64,000 bases of DNA from Emydura subglobosa (taxonomy: Eukaryota; Chordata; Testudines; Chelidae). The position numbers were made by a program, and so were the translations under genes. The stretch spans positions 11,848,399 through 11,912,398 of the forward strand of contig ML679968.1 of the NCBI GenBank assembly GCA_007922225.1. Reading direction: 5' to 3'. Shown here piece after piece: positions 23,471-34,384 of this stretch (the stretch's first letter is position 1; each line of letters starts with the position of its first letter). Under the pieces are notes generated by a model. That model was not told the origin of the DNA. It ran no database searches and saw nothing but the letters and a program-made list of their open reading frames with translations.

Positions 23471-25687
23471 AACCCTGAATCCCAAAAGTGAATATTTGCA
23501 GATCACCCGCAGTTATTAGACTAACTGGTTTTCTGTCTATAGGGAAGAAGATGATTGCATCATCTCTTAATTAGTCCAATATTTCAAACAGCTCCAATGA
23601 TTAAATAAGTTTCATGTTTATATTGAGTTGAAAAATGGTTGCTCAATACCAGTTCATTTTAAGAAATCTATTTCATTTGAAATAGGATGAGCAACAACTA
23701 TTGCAGCCAAGAAATTAAACAAATCAATGTTGCCAAAGATTTTCACATTAAGGCTTGTTCAAGATTTTATCAACTTTCAGCAGCAACAAAAGAAAGAGCC
23801 ATGATATTACTTTCCACATGGCATATCTGAAGGTTCACTTGATTACAATTGTTAAGTTGTACTGAGAATGATGCCTGTCACGGAATAGAAAACACTGAAG
23901 GTCCCCACTGAAACCTGGGAATTGAGGATCAATAACAATTCCAATAAGGTCTCAAAATATTACACTAGTTAGAGAAAGGATAGGCATACTTTCTCCATAA
24001 AATGAACAGTCAGATCCCCCTCCAGACTCATTCACCTGCCTACCAACGTTACCATAGTCTGCTTTGAATAGGGCAGAAACCATTTTAATCCTAGTATGAT
24101 TATCACTGCTATATACAATGGGAATAAGGAGACTGAAAATCATGAAGGAGAAATAGTACTGAAAATCAACAATATCCAGATGTTTTGTCCACCATTTCAG
24201 GGAGTTTCACACTACTTCACTGTAGCCTCACTTTAGACAGATTTCACTGTATATGAGTGTTTAGAAAATGAACACAGAACCACTTTGTTTTTTGGCATTT
24301 GAATAATGAAACATGAGCAGCAAAGAGCATTTTCATATCAGCCACCCTTCCAAAAGAGATGTAAGGGGTGATTTCCCTCTTGGCCTTTTGGAGGGTTGCA
24401 CAGATACATGACCTCTAGACTGATATATCATTTCTTTCAGTTACATGATGCAATTTTATTTTACGCTGTTTCTATAGCTAAACAACATCATTGTGGTGGT
24501 GGGCTTCAGGGCTTTGTTCATTTTCTTTGAGTTACGTAAATAAATGTAAAACATACATTGCAGGGTCAGAGCACATAACCTTGAGAACACTTAGTTTTTT
24601 AACATGAGTGGTGCTGATTGAAATGTGTTTTTCTTTGTTTTGTTTGGTAGCATTTGACCCTGGTAACATTGACTGGTTTATGACCAATAAAACCATTCCA
24701 GTATTCTCTTGCATATATCAAAAAACCTATACTTATTATTTTTCTAATGACAATATGTCACTTCACTCTGATATGTCAAAAAGATTTAATACACACACAC
24801 TAAAAAGTGTTATATTGCTGGGAGGAACACTTGGTAGATAGATGTTTCCTCTTATATTTTAAAAGTGGTTTAAATTTATTTAACCCTTAGTATCCTGAGA
24901 ATGAGTGTCTTTCTCTTTGCCATCAACATCCAGCTTTCTTCTCAGTCTTAATCCTTACCCTCTCCTTTTTCTTTAAGAAGAGTCCTCTAAGCTCCTTCAC
25001 TCTTCCCTGGTCAACCTGTTGAGCATCAAATGAGCATCCACCCCCCTCATGCTTCCTGCTTTCTTTTCCTCAGATGCTGCTCAACTCCCTACTGGCTCTC
25101 CACAAAGGCCAACACTTTCAAAGCTGGGTGTCTAAAGTTAGGTTCCTAAAATCTGTATGTAGGTAACTAGATACAAATAGCTCGGTTTTCAAAGCTGAAT
25201 ACCTGTGGCCAAGTTGCTGAGCTCCCACTAGGAACTGAGCTGCAGATCACACTAGAAACTTGTAAGTGGCATCACAGTTTTCCACTAGGAACTGGGAGTC
25301 TTGGCTCCATCATCACTGGGCTTATTCTCATTGAGCAAAAAGAGATTACAAAGAAGTTTCAAAATTACACACGGGATGAACAAAGTGTATTGAGAGAAGT
25401 TTGTATTGTAATGTGAACCACTTCTTCATTAGTGAGGGGAGTAGTAAAGGACATAAAGTGATGAATGAATAATGATAAATAGGAAATTTGGGCAAAAATA
25501 TTTCATGGAAAGGGAATAAATTGCTGGATAAAGACTAAAGCAATCAATAAAATGTGTGTGTATGTGTGAGGAAGGGATATATTTCAGAAGAAAGAAACAA
25601 TAGGGTAAAACTTTTTGAAATTTACCATTGGGCAAAATTTCAAAAGCACCTAATTTCCATTTTCAAAAGTCACTTAGGTACATAGGT
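23471..25687. other. Unassigned AT-rich DNA
   Basis: No gene was seen. The block at about 25105-25205 (tttcaaagctgggtgtctaaagttagg / ttttcaaagctgaatacct) looks like a diverged palindromic MITE. Confidence 0.4.
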
Positions 25688-25770
25688 TGGGCTTCATAAA
25701 ATTACTGAGGCACCTAACTCCCACTGAAGTCCATGGGAGTTAGGCACCTAAACAGCTTTGTGGATTTCAC
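25688..25770. mobile_element. Palindromic MITE with 16-bp perfect inverted repeat
   Basis: aggcacctaactccca at 25708-25723 is perfectly complementary to tgggagttaggcacct at 25734-25749, leaving a 10-base loop. Similarity continues imperfectly outward (ttcataaaatta / agctttgtggatttcac). The aggcacctaa motif recurs in several other elements of this window (23440, 2005, 45085), which marks it as a dispersed family. Confidence 0.7.
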
Positions 25771-26258
25771 TATTAAGGTTTAAGCCTGGAAAGTTCTGAG
25801 CACACTAGCCAGCAAAACCCTGAAGCACATACTTATCTTTAAGCATGTAAGTGCTTTCATTGCCTTCAGGATCCAAAGTCACACTTGAAAATGGAATTTG
25901 GGTGCTTTTGCAAATTTTACTCATAATATTTATTTGGATTTTCTCACTCTTCACTTAATGCAACTTTCAGTGATTCCAAAGGAATAATAGCATGTAGCTA
26001 CGCTGTCTACAATGAACTATACCGACTTAGCCAAAAAGGAAATGCAGTAGAACATTACTGATTTGCACTTCAGTGGTGCACATATTTTATGAACCTCCCT
26101 AGACGTAAACACATGTTATATCCTACATCCACCTCTAATTGACAGAAGCAATTTCTGTAAGAGTCTGAGACAAAATGAATATTGAAAATCTGTGTGTGTT
26201 GTAAGATTGCTTTCAATTATTTGAGTATATTTATGATAAGAATGCTTATTTCACACCA

Positions 26259-26480
26259 ATGGCTTGAACCTGCACCTATTGAAGTCAATGGCAAATGTTT
26301 TGACTTCTATGGGTGCAGGATCGAACTCCCAGTAATAATATGTAGCACTTTTATAGTTCTCCTGATTTTGAAAATGCACTTTGTTAATTGATCCCTAAAT
26401 TTCCCCTGGTTTGTAAAAATTACTGCTTTGCAGATGAGGAAATCTAGATAGAGAAATTAAGGACAGATTTAGAAAACTTC
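26259..26480 (+). repeat. Palindromic MITE next to an ancient SINE/LINE relic
   Basis: At 26259-26327 a short palindrome pairs aacctgcacctattgaagtcaa with gacttctatgggtgcagg. From about 26335 to 26480 there is a diverged copy of a widespread ancient repeat, with a tgctttgcagatgaggaaatctaga block typical of the 3' half of L2/MIR-like sequences. The second assignment rests on a weak match. Confidence 0.45.
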
Positions 26481-26822
26481 ATGTGGAAAAATTATGTATT
26501 GCATATCCATTTTGCAGTTCCCCTAATGGCACATATTAATTAGGTATTAATATTTCCTTATGTAATCAGTCATTTTACATCTACCCAACTGTTTGCAGGT
26601 GGAAACACTAGATCTGTGAGAATAATGGACTCCTCTAGTTTGCTGGCAGTTCTAGAAACTTAGGGGAAAAAATGTTCTGTTCAAGTCAAACTGATACCGG
26701 AATCTTTTAGAATTTTCAACACATTGGAAAAACTCAGAAAACCTTTATTTCAGGTTGAACTAAACATTTTGTTTGACCCAAAACATTTCACTTTGGGCAT
26801 TTGTAACAAAAGCAGAGGAAGA

Positions 26823-27081
26823 GCTAGATTCACAAAACTAAGGCGAGAGTGGTGGTTGTGTGCCCCTCCCTTCCCTTATAGCCCTTAGTTCTGGAGTGGG
26901 CTCACTCAAGATGTGAGAGACCCAGATAAGAATCCCCACTCTCAAGCAGGGACTGGAACACAAGTCTCCCCCTAACTACTAGCCTTTGGGGTTTCTTTCT
27001 CTGGCCCAATGAATATTTGGGTTAAGGGCTCTGTCTCTTTTTGGTTTTGTGAATGCACTTAAATCCCCTTGTGAATCTAGC
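26823..27081. mobile_element. Foldback element with tRNA-like arms
   Basis: The ends gctagattcacaa (26823-26835) and ttgtgaatctagc (27069-27081) are a perfect 13-bp inverted repeat. Inside, a sense tRNA-like part (gggctcactcaagatgtgagagac, then a degenerate B box ataagaatcccc) is followed by an antisense part (gcagggactggaacacaag, then ctaactactagcc). The element therefore folds back on itself and has the look of both a MITE and a SINE. No coding capacity and no clear target duplication. Confidence 0.6.
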
Positions 27082-29170
27082 CTGAGAAATCTAAATGTTT
27101 AGATTGCGAAATGTCAAAACATTACTTATTACTTGCATTTTATTTTGACATTTCCAAAATCTTATCTTTTTTTAAAAAAAACAAACAATTTGCCAAAATC
27201 AATGCAAATTTACCACATATTTTGGGAAATCCTTATCTTCATTTATTTGGGAAAAAAAATTAAAAAGGGGGAGAGGGGAATCAAAAATTTCATGCAGCTT
27301 ATTTACACTTATCTTATTTACACTCACATGCTTCTTAATCACTGAAATTGCCAATTACAGCTAGCTGTGTGGAGGCACGTAAATGTTTGCACACAGTTTG
27401 AAACTCGGGCCCTTTGTGTCTTGCCAACAGCTCCCAGTGGAGTGAGCAGGAGAAACTGGAACTTTAGCAGGAAGTGTAAACTCACATCTTCAGTTCAGCT
27501 TTCCTATAGCTGCAACTTGAAATAGCAATGATGGAGAGCAAAGCAAAGAAGCAGGAAAAACAGAGGGGAAGGCCATCAGGAAGAGAAAGTAGTAGGAGAC
27601 GAGGTGAAAGAAACTATTTGTTTTACGGTTTTTTAAAAAATATATAGCATAGACAGCCTTGGGAGAAGTAGGAAGAAAAATTAAACCACCATTAACGTTT
27701 TATAATTCTGATTATCATCTTCCTGTTGGGAGGCACTTAGATACTACAATGATGATGATGATATCTGTCATTATCTAAGATTGTACACTCTTTGGGGCAG
27801 AGACGATCCACATGTGGTAACATTCTTTAAGTAGGTAGAAACAGATATACTGGCACCAAGAACGTCTGTCTGCCCGTCTTGTGTTTAAAAAAAAAAAAAA
27901 ATAGAGGTAACCTCTCTTCCAGTTATCAGTGATGTTTAGTTGAGGGATTGAAAGAAGATTTGTATTGGCTTGCAGAAGTAAATGCTAACTTGATTATTAA
28001 AGTATTTTAGTATTTGACAAATTACATCAAATAAAAATGTAGGAAATACATCAGCTTCACTGCCAACTATTTTGTGATTGGATACTTAAGACATACATCA
28101 CACTTTTTCAGAACAAATTTTATAGCCAGTAAACATCATAATTCAAACGGTAGCTCTGATTTATGCACAACAAGCAGAGTAAAAAGCTATAAGGCCACTA
28201 TTATGTTTGTGATTAAAAAATGTGTGTTGCATGTTTAGAAGATGATACAACCAAAAGCAAGGTCAGGAAATTAAAGGTGAAATCTGTGTCCTGACAGAAT
28301 GTCCATAGGAGAATGCTGACATACTGTGGCCCCGATCCTGCAACCCACTTGAGTAATCCCACTGAGTGTGCTATGGGATTCATCATGTGTATAAGCATTT
28401 GCAGGATCAGAGCCTATATCTGTTAAGGTTAGCCTGCCATTCAGTTCTTTGAATATACATTATTTAGGCTTGTTAGATGCCCTATCTTACAGCACCAGGG
28501 TGCAAATTTGGCTTTTATTTATATGTGTGTAAATCAGAACTCCGTCAACTTTTTATTTGCAGTAGTGTAACCAAGGTCAGAATATGGCCCAGTATATTTT
28601 TTAACATGATGCTTTGATAACCCACTCTCCTCCTCGTTTTCTTACAGGAAACATAATTGCACTTTTTAAAAAGTCTTCAGATGTCTTCCATATTTTTTTG
28701 TGTCTCTGTGATTATGAGAGAGTTTAACATCATTCTTCCAACTTCCTCAGTCAGAAGCTAATGAATCAATGAAAGCTTCCAAGCTCTGAATACCTGATTC
28801 TGGCAAAGTGGTGCTTGTTATTGTAGTTGAGCAGGCTTTTTTATGTGGACATTTATCTTAGCTTTCTACATGTAGGGAATATGCATGCCCTACGTTGGGT
28901 AGAGTGGAAATAATGAAGAAAACGTCTGGACTAGACATATATCAAGTACCGACTTCAAGGTGAACTCTTTGCCACGGTGAACGTAAATAAGGTAGAAGTA
29001 AATGCCTAGGGACAATGGTGACTGTATTAATCTTCCTTATAAAATAGTTTCCTGGGGCATACATAAACCTTAGTGTTTTGGTAAGAACAGAAATCTATAA
29101 GAAAAGGCTGGGAAGGAAAACTTTGATTTCTTACTCAGGCTGCCTCTTTTTGCTTATACATAAATTTAAT
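27082..29170. other. Unassigned DNA with one MITE
   Basis: Contains the MITE listed at 28328-28414 and an A run (about 27887-27901). A 39-codon frame starting at 27528 follows a moderately GC-rich leader but has no recognisable domain; it is discussed in the findings rather than called. Confidence 0.4.
28328..28414. mobile_element. Short palindromic MITE
   Basis: The left end ggccccgatcctgcaa (28328-28343) pairs with the right end ttgcaggatcagagcc (28399-28414) with two mismatches. It has the same type of end as the elements at 6753 and 41286. Confidence 0.65.
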
Positions 29171-29935
29171 GACAATTACTTCTTGTAATGAGATAGCCAT
29201 TCCAAGTCCCTATTGAGACCCAGTTTGATTGTGTCAAGTTTGCATATGAGTTCCAGCTCTGCAGTTTCTCGCTGAAGTCTGTTTTTGAAGTTTTTTTGTA
29301 GAAGTATGGCAACGTTCAAGTCAGTTACAGAGTGCCCTGGGAGATTGAAGTGCTCTCCGACTGGTTTATGGATGTTGTTATTTTTTATGTCTGATTTGTG
29401 TCCATTTATTCTTTTGCGTAGTGACAGTCCGGTTTGGCCAATGTACATGGCAGAGGGGCATTGCTGGCACATGATGGCATACATTAAATTAGTAGATGTG
29501 CAGGTGAATGAGCTCCTGATGGTGTGGCTGATATGGTTAGGACCTGTGATGGTGTCACTAGAGTCAATGTGTGGGCAGAGCTGGCAACAGGGTTTGCTGC
29601 AGGGATAGGTCCCTGGTTTAGTGTTTTGGTTATCTCTTTACAAGAAGTAATTGTCACTGTTCACACATTCTCACCTTCTAAGCAATGGTTGTGAATAGGC
29701 CTCATCTACTCTAACTGAATGGACTTTGCTAACAGCTACCCTCCCTGTTGTTGTTTCTTACCATTGGATGTATATATTCCCGCTATCTGATTTCTATTTC
29801 TTGCATCTGATGAAGTGAGTTGCAGCCCACAAAAGCTTATGCCTGTGGAAATTAAATTAGTCTTTAAAGTGCTACAGAACTCTCATTGTTTTTGCTGTAT
29901 ACAGACTAACACAACTACCCCTCTGGATCTTATAA
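29171..29935 (+). mobile_element. Penelope-like element fragment with inverted 5' part
   Basis: Two pieces of one Penelope-like retroelement are joined head to head. The left piece (29171 to about 29620) reads on the minus strand and encodes a GIY-YIG endonuclease domain. The right piece (about 29631-29935) reads on the plus strand and is the 3' UTR, including the gcatctgatgaagtgag and cagactaacac motifs common in sauropsid copies. Both pieces contain the end of the coding frame: 29171-29195 and 29631-29655 are complementary over 25 bp with one mismatch. This is the structure expected from a 5' inversion during target-primed reverse transcription. A possible cttata flank (29153-29158, 29929-29934) is weak. 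Confidence 0.75.
29176..29484 (-). pseudogene. Penelope-like GIY-YIG endonuclease domain
   Basis: About 102 codons from the C-terminal end of a Penelope-like ORF. The domain nicks DNA for target-primed integration. Visible motifs are a Cys-rich start (CQQCPSAMY), the YIGQTG core of the GIY-YIG fold, LRKRINGH with the catalytic-region Arg and His, a GEHF segment and an LE-containing C-terminal block. It ends at a stop (29176-29178) after SHYKK. Translation continues upstream in weaker form (CQLC-type Cys pair near 29575-29590). The reverse-transcriptase domain is not present in the window, so the fragment is not autonomous. Confidence 0.8.
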
Positions 29936-30281
29936 GAACCTGACTCCTGGGAAGCAACCAACTGCAGCACCTGTAGCAGAAAGGACCACATGGGGTAACG
30001 GAGAATGGGACCAGAGAATTTTAAGATCCGCACACACTCACACATCGGATGTGAATTTGTCTTTGAGTTAATTTAAATTTGATTAAAGTACTATGTTTGA
30101 TTTAACATTCCCATCCTTACTATGATGAGATATTAAACAACATAATTTCTCCTCTCCCGAGCTCCTTGTGCTTAAAACAAGTATTTCCCCAATTGATTGA
30201 TTAAGGTATTTTACTTGGTTTGAATGCTATCTGTTGACCTGATTATTCTGACGTGCACTATGTTGGATTAGACAAGTAGGC

Positions 30282-30954
30282 TGTAGGGAAACAAACAGGA
30301 AGGCAAAACTATGATTCAAGATATGACTCTCCTCAGTGAGACCTTGAGGGGGGTGCAGGGCAATGGGCGAGCCATTGTCCCTGTGGAGACCAACTTGACT
30401 GCCGTTAAGCTAGCCAAACTAACTTCAAATAGCAGGGTCCAAAAGCCCTGGTACTGAGAGAACAAAGAACTCTGGCTTGATTAAAAAAGTGACACTCTTT
30501 CAAGGGAAGGGTGTTGTTGCGGAGAAGCTGAACAGACGGATACAATACACAGCCTAGAGTTGTCTGAAGAAGTTAGGCCTGCCTGGCCGGTCATCACAGG
30601 ATGGTAAGGTTCTAGACATGCATATAGACTGTCTATGGTTTTAAAATCCCTTTTCTCTTTTGTTGTGCTTTGTTATTATTTGTTATATTAAACAATATTT
30701 TGATTTTAAAAGGCTGTCTGGACACTCTATTCACCACTGGTCTCAGGGTCCTGAAAGGAAGCTCCATAGATGCCTAACCCAGTTGGACCTGCTGGGTTGA
30801 TCCACAAAATACATTCCATGAGGACGCAGCCTAAGCAGGGGAGAATTGCATGATTCCACCCCAGAAAGAGTAAAGGCACGAGGCCTGACACCTGCGGGGG
30901 TACACTCCGAGAGACCTGAGAGGTGACAGATGGACCATCTCTCTAACCATGACA
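30282..30954 (+). mobile_element. LTR-like interspersed repeat
   Basis: The block begins tgtagggaaacaaacagg and ends aaccatgaca, giving TG...CA-type ends. An ATTAAA-like polyadenylation signal (atattaaacaatatt, about 30686-30700) is followed by a ctgtctggaca stretch that would be U5. I recognise the overall sequence as a dispersed repeat of turtle genomes, from memory. No target duplication was found at these ends, so they may be slightly off. Confidence 0.5.
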
Positions 30955-31209
30955 GGAAAGAAAAACCTTCATGGAATTCTCAAGGAAATAAAATGGTTCT
31001 ATATATTGGGTACTTAAAATAATCCAGTAGGACATCAGGACAAAGGGGGAATGTTTAGCGGGTAGCTGGTTAAATCTCCCATCCCCTAATCTACCTGTTA
31101 CTTGGCCAAAGAGTCCATTTCCTTTCCCCTCTTCGCTCATATATGTTCATTTTGTTGGTTGGAGTTATCATTTGCTAAACAGAGCTAGACTGTAATCTTA
31201 CAATCTTTA

Positions 31210-32225
31210 AGTCTACCCCGAGAAAAAAGAAGCACCTATTTTAAGAAATGACTCCCTAAGAAAAAGAGGTGGAAAGGAGTCCAGAAAAGCTGGCTGTATT
31301 TTAAAGAAACCTTATTGGGGCACGGGAACAAACCATCTCAATGTGCAGAAAGCATAGCAAATATGGCAGGCGACCAGCTTGGCTTAACAGAGAAATCTTT
31401 GGTGAGCTTAAACACAAAAAGGAAGCTTATAAGAAGTGGAAACTTGGAAAGATGACTAGGGAGGAGTATAAAAATATTGCTCAAGCATGCAGGAGTGAAA
31501 TCAAGAAGTCCAAAGCACAATTGGAGTTGGAGCTAGCAAGAGACATGAAGGGTAACAAGAAGGGTTTCTACAGGAATGTTAGCAACAAGAAGAAGGTCAG
31601 GGAAAATCCGGGCCACTTACTGAATAGGGGAGGCAACCTAGTGACAGATGATGTGGAAAAAGCTGAAATACTCAATCCTTTTTTTGCCTCTGTCTTCACA
31701 GACCAGGTCAGCTCCCAGACTACTGCACTGGGCAGCAAAGTATGGGAAGGAGATGAGCAGCCCTCAATGGTGAAAGAGCAGGTTCAGGGCTATTTAGAAA
31801 AGCTGAACATGCACAAGTCCATGGGACTGGATGCAATGCATCTGAGGGTACTGAGGGAGTTGGCTAATGTGATTGCAGAGCCATTGGCCATTAACTTTGA
31901 AAACTCATGGTGATAGGGGCAGATCCTGGAAAATTGAGAAAGGGCAAATATAATACCCATTTTTAAAAAGGGGAAGAAGGAGAATCGGGGGAACTACAGA
32001 CCAGTCAGCCTCACCTCAGTCCCTGGAAAAATCATGGAGCAGGTCCTCAAGTTGCTTTTCAAGCACTTGAAAGAGAGTCAGGAAAAGTCAGCATCGATTC
32101 ACCAAGGGCAAGTCATGCCTCACCAACCTGATTGCCTTCCATGATGAGATGACTGGCTCTGTGGATGTGGGGAAAGTGTAGGACGTGATATACCTTGACT
32201 TTAGCAAAGATTTTGATATGGTTTC
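31210..32225 (+). mobile_element. CR1 LINE, 5' segment (interrupted)
   Basis: This is CR1 ORF2 on the plus strand, starting within the region between the endonuclease and RT domains. The long frame 31341-31913 belongs here, followed by diverged RT core sequence (aactacagaccagtcagcctcacctc at 31992 encodes the N-Y-R-P-V-S-L-T-S box). Sequence similarity to CR1 breaks at 32225 and resumes at 33272, so the two parts are one copy split by an insertion. The 5' end is truncated near 31210. Confidence 0.85.
31341..31913 (+). pseudogene. CR1 ORF2 fragment before the RT core
   Basis: The 190 codons form the longest assignable frame in the window. The Lys/Arg-rich first part ([23 protein letters not shown]) and the FFASVFTDQ and [14 protein letters not shown] segments match the linker and N-terminal part of the reverse-transcriptase domain of CR1 ORF2, a protein that copies CR1 RNA into DNA at nicked target sites. 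The first Met is simply the first ATG in an already open frame: CR1 similarity extends upstream of it. The frame ends at a stop (gtgataggg region) where intact copies continue, so the gene is dead. Confidence 0.85.
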
Positions 32226-33271
32226 TGTAGGAAGGTGCAGTGGCCTTCCTCCCAGCCAGGGCCCGAAGAAGGGCCACAACCGCAGGGACAGACAGAGAAA
32301 GAGCCGGCAGCCCAGTCTGCCCAGCAACCGGGAGGCCGGCTCGCAATAGGGCCTGCTGGTCAACCAATCCAGCACCAGAGGGGCGGAGTCTCAGCCAGGG
32401 CTGAGAATACAAAAAGCAGGCCCCAGAGCTCAGAGAGGAGGAAGCTGCCACCGGAGGTAGACGTGTGGCCCCACTGGCTACAGTTGAAGCCTGAACCGTG
32501 CGGAGCTGCTGACACAAGTGAGCGCCTCCTGGGGTGAAGATCCTGGGAGTGGCCCAAGCGATCAACTGCTAAGGGTTGGGTAGGGCCCCCAGGCCCCCTA
32601 GATTGGCCAAGGCCAACAGGCCCCCTGGACTCGGCCAAGCCCATAGGCCCTAGTGATTGGACTGAGTCCCTTGAGCCAGAGGGCTGGGAGGACCCCCCCA
32701 CGAGGCCGGACCTGACCTAGAGGAGCTGCCGGAGGCTGAGCTATCCCCCGAGCCCTGGGACCTGGAGGAGCTGCCCCTCGCCGAGGAGCTTCCCACCTTG
32801 CTGCCTGTGGATGCCGAGGGATTGGCAAGCCTGCTGCGGGCGGTCTACCCCAGTGATTCCGAGGAACCCACAGATGCAGGTACCTGGGGATACAGGGAGG
32901 AAGTAGCCCAGGGGCAGCCATAACCGTGGCTGAGACAGGGGCAAGCCCCATCGGCGTGTTGCAGCAGGAGCCCCGCCGACTTAGTGGCATGCCTTTGCCA
33001 CTGCTAAAGCCCTGGGCTGGGACGCAGTGGAGTTGGGTGGGCCTGCGTTCCCCTCTCCTCCGCCTGATCCCTGCCACCCAGAGAGTGAGCATTGTCCCCT
33101 GCACTCCCGATTTGAAAACACTGCTTGCTCACCCACCCTGCCTCAGGGCTGGGGCACCAGACTCATATCTGCAGTGAACTTTCCCCTGGTAGGAAGATGC
33201 AGTGGCCTTCCTCCAAGTTGGTGCCCGAAGAAGGGCCACAACCACGGGGCCAGACAGGACCCTGGGTTACA
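32226..33271 (+). mobile_element. LTR-type insertion inside CR1
   Basis: This GC-rich 1046-bp block starts tgtaggaagg and ends gggttaca. It is flanked by gtttc (32221-32225) and gtctc (33272-33276), a 5-bp duplication with one mismatch. About 70 bp at its start (32226-32295) recur as a direct repeat near its end (33187-33257), sharing gcagtggccttcctcc and cccgaagaagggccacaacc. A degenerate TATA-like aatacaaaaagc lies near 32405. The structure fits an LTR retrotransposon LTR, or a very small element with short terminal repeats. The open frames inside it on both strands are GC-rich chance frames. Confidence 0.7.
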
Positions 33272-34384
33272 GTCTCCCACAGTATTCTTGCTAGCAAGTT
33301 ATAGTAGTATTGGTTGGATGAATGGACTAGAAGGTGGATAGAAAGCTGGCTAGATCATTGGGCTTAATGGGTAGTGATCAACAGCTCGATATCTAGTTGG
33401 CAGCCTTTATCAAGCAGAGTGCCCTAGAGGTTGGTTCTCGGTCTGGTTTTGTTCAACATCGTCATTAATGATCTGGATGATGGGGTGTATTGCACCCTCA
33501 GCAAGTTTGCAGATGACGCTAGGCTGAAGGGAGTGGTAGATATGGGGAATCTAGGGATAGGATACAGAGTGACCTTGACAAATTGGAGGATTGGGCCAAA
33601 ACAAATCTGACGGGGTTCAACAAGGACAATTGCAGAGCCTTACACTTAGAATAGATTAATCCCATGGACTGCTACAGACTGGGGACCGACTGGCTAAGCG
33701 GCAGTTCTGCAGTAAAGGACCTGGGGGTTACAGCGGACAAGAAATTGGATATGAGTCAACAGCGTGCCCTTCTTGCCAAGAAGGTTAACAGTATATTGGG
33801 CTGCATTAGTAGGAGCATTGCCAGCAGATCGAGCAAAGTGATTATTCCCCTCTATTCGACACTGGTGAGGCCACATTTGGAGTACTTTGTCCAGTCCCCT
33901 ACAGAAAGGATGTGGACAAATTGGAGAGAGTCCAGCAGAGGGCAACAAAAATAATTAAGGAGCTGGGACACATGATTGATAAGGAAAGGCTAAGGGAACT
34001 GGACATATATAGTCTGCTGAAAAGAAGATTGAGAGGGGATTTGATAGCAGCCTTCAACTACCTGAAGGGAGGTCCAAAAAGATTGGAGCTAGGCTGTTCT
34101 TTGTGGTGGCAGATGACAGAACAAGAAGCAATGGTCTCAAGTTGAAGTGGGAGAGGTCTAGGTTGGATATTAAGAAATACTTTTTCACTAAGAGGGTGTT
34201 TGAAGCACTGGAATGGGTTACCTTGGGAGGTGGTGGAATCTCTATCCTTAGTTTCTAAGGGTTTTTAAGGCCCAGCTTGACAAAGCCTTGGCTGGGATGC
34301 TTCATTTGGGGTTGGCCCTGCTTTGAGCAGGAGGTTGGACTAAATGACCTCCTGAAGTCCTTTCCAATACTAATCTTCTATGAT
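33272..34384 (+). mobile_element. CR1 LINE, 3' segment (interrupted)
   Basis: This is the continuation of the CR1 copy of 31210-32225. It holds the end of the RT domain (cagatgacgctaggctg at 33511 corresponds to the F-A-D-D catalytic box), the C-terminal coding part with a readable frame at 33664-33954, and the 3' UTR (cactggaatgggttacc, then gagcaggaggttggactaaatgacctcctg). It ends at ttctatgatatt near 34384, a decayed CR1 terminal octamer. Numerous frameshifts separate the readable parts. Confidence 0.85.
33664..33954 (+). pseudogene. CR1 reverse transcriptase C-terminal fragment
   Basis: Readable segments are DCYRLGTDWLSGSSAVKDLGVTADKKL and [21 protein letters not shown], homologous to the minus-strand CR1 fragment at 11275-11568. 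The two were inserted independently in opposite orientation. A frameshift near 33900-33912 moves the continuation into the frame of 33912-34145 (segment DKERLRELDIYSLLKRRLRGDLIAAFNYLKGG). Decayed and non-functional. Confidence 0.8.

Noticed and set aside
29285..29608. A 107-codon plus-strand frame
   Set aside because: It is antisense to the GIY-YIG coding sequence, which carries the family motifs on the minus strand.
32088..33341. Cluster of open frames up to 168 codons on both strands
   Set aside because: They fall in the GC-rich LTR-type insertion, where stops are rare by composition; frames on opposite strands overlap and none has a recognisable motif.
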